Assembly (NCBI RefSeq): GCF_902150065.1
Contig: NC_043987.1
Location: 21,440,987 to 21,504,986, forward strand
DNA: 64,000 nt
From: Myripristis murdjan
Taxonomy: Eukaryota; Chordata; Actinopteri; Holocentriformes; Holocentridae
Direction of reading: 5' to 3'
Within the stretch, counting starts at the first letter, position 1. Each line of letters starts with the position of its first letter. This document shows, in pieces, positions 1 to 12,100 of the stretch. The position numbers and the translations under genes were made by a program. Below the pieces are notes generated by a model. That model was not told the origin of the DNA. It was given only the letters and a program-made list of their open reading frames with translations, and searched no databases.

Positions 1-460
1 AAAGGAAAGTTTTAAGTCTTCTACTCTTAAAGATAGAGAGTGAATCTGCCCTCCGAACTGAGTTAGGAAGTTCGTTCCACAAACGTGGAGCCTGGAATTG
101 GAAGGATCTGCCTCCTGATCTAGTTTTAGAGATTTTGGGAACCACCAATAAACCTGCATTTTGGGAGCGCAGTGCTCTGGCAGGGTAATAAGGAACTATG
201 AGCTCTTTCAGATAAGATAGTGCCTGCCCATTAAGAGCTTTATAGGTGAGGAGAAGAGTTTTAAATTGTATTCTAGATTCTACAGGAAGCCAATGTAAAG
301 AAGCCAATATTGGAGTAATATGATCTATTCTTTTAGTTCTAGTCAGCACACGTGCAGCAGTGTTCTGGACCAGCTGGAGAGTCTTTAACGACTTGCTGGT
401 ACAGCCTGATAATAAAGAGTTATAGTAGTCTAACCTAGAGGTAACAAAGGCGTGGATTAA
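1..460 (-). mobile_element. L2-like LINE reverse transcriptase C-terminal fragment
   Basis: Read on the minus strand, this stretch stays open for about 150 codons with no ATG. It encodes the typical end of an L2/CR1-group LINE reverse transcriptase: SRLDYYNSLLSGC near the start, then RVLTRTKRIDHITPIL, LHWLPVESRIQFK, LLTYKALNGQ and APRLWNELP. It runs off the left edge, so its 3' end is not seen. The lack of stops suggests a fairly young copy or one truncated at its 5' end when it inserted. The family assignment rests on recalled motif order, not a search. Confidence 0.8.
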
Positions 461-3400
461 CTTTTCTTAGACTACCGTCATTGAATTCCCCACCATGTTT
501 CTGCTTCCATATTTTGTGATGTCAAGTGGGAGTTATCAAACCTGACTAACACCACCTCCATGTAGTGGGCACGGTTTATAGAGAATGCAAGGATGACATC
601 ACATCTGTCATTTTCTGATGACTGTCTTTGGTTTTTTACTACCTGTAACTTAGCACTTGTAGCTTTCATGGAATGAAAAAAAGTTGAATGGCTTATCATA
701 TGATCAAGAGGGGAAGCAATGGATAAATGAAAGATAAAATGAAAAAGCACCCTACTGTAATTTTTAATTTTAATTTAATGTAATTTTCCCCCATGGGGGA
801 AAATTACATTTCAGCAATGAACAAAGATATATAGTGAAATCGCAGGTGATATAGATATAGATATCTAGATATAGTGATATAGATCTTTATGAGTTAGCAG
901 TTTAGGACTGGATTACAGACCCCAATGAACTACCACCACTCACATATCTTGACATTGTGAACTACCAAGTGTTTGCGGTGGATGGGTGTAAGATCTGCAA
1001 ATTTACAGCTGGAGAACCGCCCTTGCAGAGCAGAGAAAAAGAAGTAGCCTTAACATTTTTAGGTCATAATAAGTGACCACGTTACTGGTTCCTGGTTCGA
1101 TGCACACCAGTGTACATCCAGCTGGTTACCAGCTAGACACTAGAGAACTCACCTGACTGAAAATGTCAGAACTTTTTTTGAATGTTATAGATTTTCTTCT
1201 GACAGCCACCACCCATGCCATCTGGCATCTTTATGTTTGGCCATCCACATGTGGCCCTTCATTTTTGTCCACGTAAGAAATGAGAAATAGCATATTCCTT
1301 TATCATTTTTTTCCCCCCAGCTCGATTATCTTAGCTCAATCTGCTTTGGCAGTCTTTAATGCAGCAGAACTGCCCTACCATATCGAGTTGGACAGTTTTC
1401 AGCTGAGCAAAACAGGAACGATAACAGAGACAGAGTTTCCTTGATCCTTGGAAGATGGTGCCATAGCCCCATCATGCAAGTAGGCATGACATAAATTCGC
1501 ATTCTCTACTGCATAGGTGATGGCATAGCAGGTTAAGGGACAATGATAAAAAATGATTTGAGTGGCGAATGAGGGGCATTGCAAATTCAAACATGAGAAC
1601 AAAATAAAAATAGTGCTCAGATTCTGCCAGTGACTTCTGCCAAATGAATGAAGCCTGTTGAAATGGGCTGGGACAGCTCCCGCTATCTCACTCAGTCAGC
1701 ATCAGCCTTGCTTGGAGATATCAGAACCGGCAAAAAATTACTGCATATGCTATTTGTGATTACTGTGAGGAGACTGATATGAAATATTGTTGTTGTTGTT
1801 TTCTATCAGTAGTTTGTACTGACTGTAAATCCAGTATGACATGAATGCAGCATCAGAGCGCTCGAATATCCAATATCTATTCTAATACTGCAATACAGGT
1901 CATCATTTGTAAGCAGATTCCAAAATGAGAGTTGAATGTATATATCTTATTTTATATACATTTTTTGGAGGTTCCACTGCTACAGTTTGCATTGGCCCTG
2001 TGGAAGTATAATGGAGAGCAGGGCTCACTGCAGCTCTTTAAAGTTTAAGAATAATTACAGTTGCTGACATTGATATCCAAGTATCGCCTTGCAAATTGCC
2101 TCCCTCAGCTAATCATCCCGATCTACATGCAAAATCTGAACTCTGCACACATGACCACTTATCCATTAAGTACCTGGCAATTTGACTGAAATTGAATCAC
2201 CTCTGTTGCACAGATATGTGAAACAAGATAACCCTTACGGCACGTCCTGTAACTCCTGATCTGCAGTACACCACACTGCTCTGTGGATATCATATAATGC
2301 GAAAGCCTCTTGAATCAGGAAATATTTCCAAAATTCATTATCAAAGACCACACCATCAAATTATCTCGTATTTTTACACACCAAAGGACGGATTTGTTCT
2401 CATCTCTGATTTTTGTGATTTTACTTTCTTCAAAGCTGGTATAGATTTTTTCACATTAATTAGTCAAAAAAAGGAAAGACTCTAGCCTGTGATATCATCA
2501 TGCGGCACCTTCAGTGACTGCTCTGTTCAGGAGGTTGACTCTGTGGTGTGTGCCAGCAATATGGGTAAATTTTCTGGTTCTGTACTGTAGGCAGGAGACT
2601 GAAAAAGGTGAATTTCTCCTTCCCCTAATTGTAATCTCTAACTGTAATCTTAATTGAAATTTAATCTCTTGATGGTACAATCGATAAGAGTCTTGCTTTG
2701 AGCCTTGGCGTTCTGGATTCTAGCTTTGGGAGATAATTGTTCCTGCTTACAAATATTGACAGAACTGTGCAAGATCTTTGTAATAATGAATTGCATATGT
2801 GAGTCTCTTTCAGGGTTTCCCTTTAAAATGAACCCGCTATTCTACCGTTCTGATGCCAGAGTGGCGTTAGCTGAGATTGCTGTTATACACATTATATAAA
2901 ATGTGTAAACTCTACTGAGCCTTCAAAATTTGTGATTCCAAATTGAGCATTAGAAAAACATTCAGAGTTTGGCAACATTCAGGTACTTAGGAGAGGTAGT
3001 AGCTTGCAGATATAATCAAACTGTACATGGAGGCCCTGAGAGAGGAGGAGGGGAAATGCCAGGATTATCTTGGATCCAGATATCTGAGTTTGGAGTTATT
3101 ATTCATTAATTGTCACTTTTATGGACTGCATTTTAATTAATCCCTAAAACGGAATGGCACAAGCACAGAAGGGCAGCAGCTACTGATAAAGCATTTAATA
3201 CAGCATAATACAGTATAATACAGCAGCATCTTAAATTGTTGCTTGCTTTTGGCCCCAGAGGCTAGGAAGGGCCAAGTCTCAGTGGAGCAACTGAGTGTTT
3301 TAGCACAGGCCAGACACAACACACACTGATGTAAATTTAATATTGGTAAAAATGCAAATTAGTGAGTTAATCACTTCTGTTGTTATTTATAAAATTTGAC

Positions 3401-6400
3401 AATGGCATAAATACTTAGGCTAATCCTGTTTACGCTTTTATATTCCATTGTCTCTGTTAAATAAGTGCATGGTTCAAAATTACGTATTAGATTATGATTC
3501 ACTTGTATTTGTTGGCATTCAGCGATCGTGGACCAGGCCAGCTGAGCCAGGATCGACTCTCGTGTTCATACATTACTTCTGAGTGGCAGAACTAACTACT
3601 TGATGGCAGTGTTGCATTACTGACTGGGGGAAGCTGACTACACGCTCAGGCTTGATGATAGTATTACATTACTCATGACTGGCAGAGCTGATTACAGGCT
3701 CTTGGGACTCACTTCCCCAGAATGCCACCAATGTGGCAGGAACAAGCTACGGTAGAATGGTTGCGAGAACACAGAAGTATAAACAGACAGAAAATTGGCC
3801 TCAAGCTGTGCCGAAGGAATGAACATGAGGCAGTGATTCATCTGAGGGACTTTTATTTTTAAATATCCTACAAAGCTGAGATAAAAGATGATGCACAACA
3901 TTTGCAAGAATGCATTGTTCACTTGTGAGTGTTATGAAAAATGACACAGACCTGTTAAGAAGGTGATACATAAACTCATCTCAGAATGAAATGTTACTGA
4001 TTCAGTTATTGTTCAGCAGACCTTCAAACTGTCATGGTAACATGGCAATACATGGCCATACACCTTGTCGTGTCTTCTTTCCCTAAAGGCCATAGCTTCT
4101 AAATAGAGACTAAGCTGGTAGACCACACACACAACCATAGAGAAGCTTAAAGGTCTCTTTCCATCCCTCCCTTTTTCCTGCAGCAACTGTTAGAAGATCG
4201 AGTTCTTAAATCTTTAATCACCTCTGGTGCAGTAGGCAGAGAAATAATTGCTTATTTTGTAGCAGCAGCCGCCATAATAAAAAGACTACCATACATCACT
4301 TACAGGCTTATGGTGACTGACAAAGAATGTATAGACTGAGCTTTTGCCAGAGGCTGTTCACTTAGAGCTCTTACAGCTCAGGTCAATATTACTATGCTAT
4401 TGAACTGACCTACAAGGATTGCTAATGACCATCATGTTGCTGCACATTAGCAGAACACCAAAGATCCTTGACTATAAAATGAAACGAGGACAGCAAAATG
4501 GGAAGGTGAGCTACCCTCATCCATTAGTTCCACCAAAATGGCAGTGTTGTGGTTGGGGGGGACAAAACATTGGATAAACACAGACGTTTCCTGCACGTCA
4601 GCTACCTCTGAGGTTCAGCAGAAAGCTTTATCATCCTATGTTAACTCAGAGTCAGAGGCTCTTTTAATCCTCCCAGCATGCATACAACACATATTAATCA
4701 CTGTAAATTATACCACACCACCATTTACTTCAAGCTATAGCCCAATCTTCTTATCTATCCCATGCTCTTATGGATAAATAAGTGATTTCATTCTCAAATG
4801 CCTGTAGTGAAATCCAGAAGGTGATGTTAGTTAACAGTTTAAGTCTGTTAACATACGGAAGTGACAGAGAAACTTGTTTTGGTTGATCCTCAGACAGCAA
4901 ACACATAAAAAGGGAGAGCAGGGTAAGCTGAGCCAGGCGCAAACATGAGCCAGTCATTGTATCTAGGCAACCGTATACAAAATAAAACATAGATCACAGA
5001 TTCAGGAGGAGTGCATGATTTCCCTGAATGTGTGACGGAGCAGAGATAGTGTGGAGAAAATGATAAGGGAGACATTAAAAAAAAAAAGTGACCTTTGCTA
5101 TGTCAAGTTATTTTACCATGATAAAGATGTCATTTGTGTATCCAAATGGAAGCAGGTACATTTGAGGTTTTATATATTCATTTTAGTTACAAAACCTTTA
5201 CATTTGATGAAGTTATATAATACATTAAATTAGTTCATATATCAATTATGATACTGTGAACCCAATTTACCCCAATCTTACACTCAATTTACTCCCACCA
5301 TATGGGGGTAATATGCCAAAAGAACAACCTTTTTAATTAGTTGCACTTCAACAACTGTATTAGCTACAGAAATTTAAAATAATTGCATATTTAATTTGCC
5401 TCAGTTTCACAAAATGAAAAACATTCCTCAGTTTCCCGTATCCTCTGCTACTTGCAGTTAAATGAATTAAATCAATGTCATGAGCAGATCTATTTTCTAT
5501 ATATACCTTGTTTGCCTCAAAGGTAAATGACTTGTTAATTGTTGTGACAAGATGGACTTTTTTTACGGATGTGCAAAACACAGATTCTTTTCAGTGATAC
5601 TCTTGCTATATTTAACATCTTAATCCCATATTAATCTGTCAGTCAATATATTGTATGTGGAAAATTATCAGAGATAAAAGATGGTGTGAGATAGTGTAAG
5701 AGGTTGAGATTTTATCCTTTAATTGCTGGGAAATAACTGTGGTGCTCATACCTCCTTGGGAAAGGCTGTACTTTCCAAACTACTGGAGCAACCCTGCTCT
5801 AATCCCTGTCATGGGGTGAAGCATAGGAGATACTGTTAACAGGTATGGTAAACTATGATAGCTGAGGTGAAGTCACCACATTTGCATTGTTTAATGTCCC
5901 GACCAGGCTGTAGCGACGTGCCAGGATGCAGGGTGCCTCCCAGAAATCCAAGTCATATGCAGGCATAGGATGCTGGTTAGATCCAGCAGCCTTATTGAAA
6001 ATCTGACCTTTAACGTATCTTGAGACTTAAGGCTTTGCATACAAATGATGATCCTCAATCAACTGACCAGTCACTCAGTGCCATGCCACAGCGCTGCTGG
6101 ATGCTGGCTTAGCTGAAAACAGCAGCATGTAGACCCTATATGTGATAGCCGACCATTTCCCCTCCATTGATTTTCCTTTTCCATTTGAAAGATGATAGGA
6201 CGGTCCAATCTAAACCCCATGTTTGACAGACCACAATTTGATTGCCTCATGTTTGTCTGTTGTGATAAAAAGGACAAGGAAAGTGGGGCATATAGGAGTT
6301 TTGGGTTATTTAATTAACCATTATAAACAGTGTGATTTTGAAGTGAGCGCAAGTTAATCATGTATGCAAAATACATGGCCTATATTGAAAATATAATTAT

Positions 6401-6559
6401 GCAGAGAGGGGAGTAGATGGCAGAGCGATGCAACTTCACCAAGAAATGAAGAAACATTGCCACCTGCTGAGGATGAGCCGTATGCACTATGGACCTGGTC
6501 TAAGCCTGATTTTCAAGCAGCCTCCATATATCTTCAGAGTGAGTGCAATTCATCCGGAC
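461..6559. other. Gene-poor spacer
   Basis: No exon, conserved protein or RNA gene could be recognised on either strand. Open frames are under 100 codons and look random. The DNA is AT-rich, with a TATAGATATAGATA-type simple stretch near 848-890, a perfect palindrome at 777-810 and short T or A runs. It probably lies beyond the 3' end of trip10. Confidence 0.5.
777..810. repeat. Perfect 34-bp palindrome
   Basis: A 16-nt arm starting AATGTAATTTTCCCCC, a central AT, and an exact reverse-complement arm. There is no spacer and no mismatch, so it could extrude as a cruciform or mark the fused ends of a small inverted-repeat element. No gene is nearby. Confidence 0.9.
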
Positions 6560-7282
6560 CAGGGGTCTCCAACCTATTTTTTTTTTTACACCCGAGAGCT
6601 ACTTTGATAAAATGAAAGTGTCCAAGAGCAACTCATGTCTTATATTACTTATATTTCTTCACATATCGTATCAAACCACTCATCAATGAACTTTAAATAC
6701 TTACCAGTTAAATGAAGCAAATGTATTGCATGTATCAAATGTTATCTAAAAGCCACATTTTGCATAAAGACAATGCAAATCAAAAGGCATATTTTCTGAA
6801 TTCCAATTAATCAAATTAAATTCACAAAAGTCATAGAAGACAAAGCCTACTTAACAATGTATAACAAATCGCCTTCCTTCATATATCATTAGGTTATGAT
6901 TGTGTTATGATTGATCATTTTACAGTCCACGTGTGTAAGAGGAGCATTCACTCATCCTCAGTTAGTTAGATGATTTTAACTGCAGAGTCCACATATATGC
7001 TGGAGAAGGCTTTTTCCACTTATGTTCACTCTTACAGTCACTTAGATGTTCATCTTGTGACATTCATATCAGAAAAGCTGCATCACAAAGGAATGTGCAG
7101 CCAAACAAGGCAGATACTCTCAGGGTTGCTTGGTTGATTGGATTGAAGGGGGTTCATGTTGCATTCATAGTGACACATTGATTTTTGTCTCTCTTTTTTT
7201 TTTGTAAAACCTTTTGATCTGAGCTACTCAGAAACAGATGGTGAGCTACTGATATCTCACAAGCTATACGTTGGGGACCCAT
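6560..7282. mobile_element. Non-autonomous hAT-like DNA element
   Basis: The stretch begins CAGGGGTCTCCAACC and ends GTTGGGGACCCA, giving imperfect terminal inverted repeats of the hAT-like CAGGGGTC...GACCC type. Inside are repeated 'gagctact' motifs near both ends, as in abundant fish elements of this kind. No transposase is encoded. I could not find a convincing 8-bp target duplication, so the right boundary is approximate. Confidence 0.6.
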
Positions 7283-9116
7283 AATCTACACCTTTTAAGA
7301 CTTAAAAAGACCTTTAATTTATGACAACAGCATAAACACCAATTTATAACCCAAATTAATGAAACATGGAAAAGATACAAAAAATGGCTTTGTGTGCACC
7401 AACAACCCACATTAAGACATCCAAAACTTTATGTAAGACTTAAAGGCCATTAAACTATAGTGGGATACCTTAAAGGCCTTACATTTATTTGATCAAATAA
7501 ATAAAGACACAGTATGACCCCCTCAGGAGACACTTTGTGTACTGTACAACCTCACTATCTGACTCTGTCAAAAATAACACAACCAACTTCAAAATGTGCT
7601 TTACATTTATTTAGTCTTGAAGATATACAGACATTACAGATATTTTGTATGCAAATATGGTATATACACAATGCTTTTAACCAGAAAGGCACCAAGACAC
7701 GAGTCAGGCTTACACAAAGAGTAATCTTTTAGTCTGGCTCAAAAACAATGTAAAACAAGATGTGGATCAAGACAAGGTGTGAAAGAAATCCAAACAAAAT
7801 GAAAACAACCTTACCGTAAGAGACTTTCAGTTTGCTGTTCACAATTTAACAATCTTTAATCAAAGGGTTAAAAGGCTAATAAGACAATAGTGGTGTTGTG
7901 ATAGCTAAAATATATATTATTTATTACATAAATACAATAGTCTTAATGTAGCACATTTTATGTCTGTATTATTTACTCCCTACTGTGGCTACAGACACTC
8001 AACTGTGTGTGCAAGGATAAAAGTGTGAGGACATCCTTAAAACAAACTAGATTTTCTGTTAAACTTGAAACTCTTATTTATAGCAACATACACATTCTTA
8101 ATAAATAATGGAATTATGTGTTTTTGTTTTGTTTCAGCACAAATTTCAGATTACCATTAGAAAACAAGAGCTGTGTCCTTGTACAGATGGTTAGTGAAAT
8201 GGTTTAAACTATGGTGAGATATGGCTGTGATTGTCTGTTTAAACGTTCGTACTGTTGTGTGCATGTCATGCATGTTGAGCGCTGTCGATACCTTTGGCCT
8301 CGCAGATGTCTGAAAATTCAGAACAAAGTATTCTCCCTCACTCACTCATTCCCACTTGGTGAAAACCCAAGGTCATGGCTCCAAATACGAGCAAAGTGAC
8401 TGTGCCTCAAATCCTCTCATATGTTATTAAAGCTGGAAGCTGACACGTGTGAGACAGCTGAGACCTGCATTTGATCACGTATTCTGTGTTCAACTTTCTG
8501 TGTGAAGTGGATCACCATGGGTCAGAATGATAGAGAGCAAGTCAGTTTTTAAATGAAGAAAAGTGAACAGGTGAGGTAACAATCTCCTAAGCCTACTGGT
8601 ACTAACACCCAGTGTTGAGCTGGCAGCAGCACTCTTCTTCCTCCGCCTCCTCCTCTTCCTCTCACATTCAGAAGCTAATGCCTTACAAGGCTGTGGCACA
8701 AGGCAAGCCCTTATACCTATGTGTGTATATATATCTATATGATGGTGCCTCAGATCCATTCACAATCCTGCAACTCTAATTAACCACAACCACAAAAGCA
8801 CTGTGATCAAATTTCAAAGACTAATTGAAAAGTGTGGTTAAGGTGGCTTAGGTAACTGGGATTACAATGACTCAGTCTACTTTAGTAAGCCATGAGGGAC
8901 ATACTGTTAGCACCATTTATCTGCCCATTATGGTGGCAAAAACGTGAGCACATCTCTATGAAGAAATCAAAGCACCTCATTTAGGTCCTTTCCCGGACAC
9001 ACCGGTTGTCCCGCCCTTATCGCTGTGGCTTCTTTATGATTGGTCCCATGGGGAGAGCTGCGGGCAGTATTCTGAAGTGATCCTTTGTTAGAGTTGTCTG
9101 TTGCCTCATGTGTCTG
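7283..9116 (-). other. trip10 3' UTR and downstream DNA
   Basis: Immediately downstream of the trip10 stop on the minus strand. No other gene is visible. A minus-strand AATAAA lies at 7920-7925 and could end a 3' UTR of about 1.2 kb; this is a guess, because closer variant signals may be used. Small open frames here have no recognisable domain. Confidence 0.4.
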
Positions 9117-12100
9117 TCACTTATTTAAGGTGATGGTGACATAAGAGGTGGGAATGTAGCCCTCATCCCCGTTGTTCCTGCGGACGCGGGTCCAACCATC
9201 GCCTTTGTCCTCCTCTACTACCGCCAGCACCTCTCCCTCCTGCATAGAGATGGTCCCTTCACTGGCACCTGGGAGGGAAAGGAAAGACAGACCTTAAATG
9301 GGTGCAAATATTCCTGAACTAATTTCTGACTGAGGTACACAAATTAACTACTTTTTTTTTTTTTTTAAATCTATGAGTGCTACTTATTGAACTTAGCTGA
9401 TGAAGACTGTGAAATCCAATTTTCTTTGACGACTAATGATAAAATGTACTTCCTGTAAGTCACGTTGGAAAAAAGCATCTACTAAACACGAGGAGGAACA
9501 CTTGACAGCCTGCTCGAGACATACCAGGAAAGTTGTACATGGCTGTGCATTTGCCAATAGGAGCAGTCAGTTCTTCCTCCTCAAAGTCATCATCAAACTC
9601 TGCGTAAATGGCTTGGGAGGCATCTGGAGTGCTTTCGTCAGAGTGGGCTCCATCGGGGCTGGAGAGGAACACGTAATTTTCACATGGAAATCAGACACGA
9701 CTTCACCATTGAGAAAGGGCACTTCAACAGAGGCATTCAGTGTTACCTGTACACATCGTGAGCGCCATTGTTGTTGAATGTGTGAGATCTGTAACGCAAC
9801 GTCTCGCCACGACCTCCTGCCTCAGCCAGCCAAGTCTACGGGAGAGAAGGGAACAGAGCCACCAGGAAAGGAAGAGAGAGCAAAGAAAATTGTCAGGTGA
9901 TATATTAACTAGTAAATATGTTGTACCAAACAATGGTGGCCCTGATGATCTCAATGCATTTTTTGACATCATCAAATTGACCCTTGCATGGACCCCATGT
10001 CATGTTGAACAACAGGGGGGCTTGAATACTTCATTACACATTAGGATGAACAGAGGACCTGATGAACTCAAAAAAGATATTAAATCACTGAGGGTTTGAT
10101 TACCTCATAATATGTTAGGATGAACAAAAGAGGTCACAGTAACCTCATAATATGCTGTGTTGAACAAAGCAGGGCCTGATTACCTCACAATTTAAGAATG
10201 AAAAGGGCTCAATTACCTCACAATGTTGGACTTAACGACGAAAAGCCTAATTGCCTCATATTAGAATCAACAAAGGACATTTGGATGACCTCATAATATG
10301 CAGGATTGAGCAACAGAGGGCCCGATTGACTCATAACAGGTTAGATTTAACAACAGACAGCCTGATTACCTCATGATAAGTTAGGATGAACAAAGGAGGC
10401 CCTGATTACCTACTAATGTTGGGAGGAGCAATGGAGGTCCCAAGTTTCCTTATAATATGTAAAAATGAACAACAGGTTCCACGATATGTTAAGTGAAACA
10501 GAGGAAGTCCCGACCTCATATTTGTTGAGCTCTCCCCTGAGCCGTTCGATGTTCTGGGAGGTCTGGCTGATCTGAGAGGCCAGGCTGGCAGGATCTCCCA
10601 TTTGAGGATTTTTCTCATAAACATCCTTCATCTTCCCCAGTGCCTCACTGGAGAGAGGGAGGGGGGGTAATAGAGAGAAAGGCATGAGGGAGAGGGAATG
10701 GGAGTCTCTATAGAAATCATTTCCCTGCAGAGCCCATGGCTGGGTAAACAATTCAAAGACTCGCACACAAACGTAACAGCAGTTATTCACACTGATGTGC
10801 AATGCATAAATATCACATTCACACTCCCAGCAGAGTGGTTTTAACAAAGACGGTTATTAATACACAGCAGGATACACACACGCGCATGCGCACACACACA
10901 CACACACACACACACACCTCTGATCTACTTCTTTCTGCAGCTCTTTAGCAATTTCTTCTAGTTTCTGTTGTAACCTCTTCCTGCGCTGCTCTGGGGGTAG
11001 ATGGGCAAAGTCCTCTGTCACTGTAGGCTGCAAGAGTTCACAGGAAAGGCGGGTTAACACTGAACTTGTCACACTGGAAATAGTTTCCCCACAACCATCG
11101 TGAGAAAAACACACTGCAGAGGAAACAGATCTGCAGTTTCGGCTCAAGGGCGTGCAACTGACATGTCAAAGAAACGTCAAATCTCCTATTGATGCCGTTA
11201 TAGTTACTGTAACGACCTCAAGCTAAAATGATCTTTTTTTTCCACCAATAAACCCAACAAGTACCATATAATTCAATCAGTAGCACACCCTAATAACTTT
11301 ATATTGTGAGATTTATTTATACCTGGAGGAATGAAAGTCTCTGATGGAAATAATGTCAGAGTTGATCAAAGGAAGTGAGGAAATGGTTATAATTATCTCA
11401 AAACTGGGTTCTAAATTGCCCCATTTCCGGCTGTGTAATCAAGTGGTCATCCCCTCCCCCACCACCAGGTGGCCACCTCTTCAATACAAACATAGGAAGA
11501 CAGGACTTCAGCAACATAATGTGGCAGAAGTCCTGTATAACATGATGCTAGATGCTGCATGATGGTTTGCAAGACCACAGACACTCCAACCCAGATTTGT
11601 GAAGAGGGAAAAGCACCGGGATGACGTTTGTGAGACAGAGCTATCTGCAGTAATGGAAGGGTGGCCATTTATGTGTGACCCCTTGCTAACACACCCCGAC
11701 ACCAGCCTTATTATGTGCTTGCCTTGAAAAGGCAACACATCTTATTATCTTGCATATTTCTTATTTTTGTTAATATTACCATGCTCCTCTCTGGGGTAAA
11801 CTTCTAGAAAGAAAGAAAAAGTATGTCAACCTTAAAATATATTATGATATTCTTAAAATGGTTCTTGATTTCCACCATAAACATGAGCATTACATGTTTA
11901 CTGTTAAACACACTGTTCACGTCGTAACAAAGCGCATTCAATGGACATTTATAGACAATAATGACAGTCAGTGGGTTTTGAGCAGTGATATCTATACTTC
12001 ACATGTGAAAATTTATGTCCTGAAAGTCTTTGAAGAACTCAGTCAATCCTGTAGAGAAGGAAAAAAAAAAAAAAACAGGATGACGCGCCAACCAGGATGG

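Noticed and set aside
1081-1130. tRNA B-box-like GGTTCGATGC as a tRNA or SINE promoter
   Set aside because: No matching A box or cloverleaf could be built around it.
2297-2899. Several 60-64 codon frames in the left spacer
   Set aside because: Random-length frames in AT-rich DNA without Kozak context, splice signals or known motifs.
9436-9777. Plus-strand 113-codon frame
   Set aside because: Antisense to trip10 exon 9525-9658 and its introns; no family resemblance.
9936-10514. Regularly spaced repeats as a CRISPR-like array
   Set aside because: Units are diverged, without unique spacers, inside a vertebrate intron: a minisatellite.
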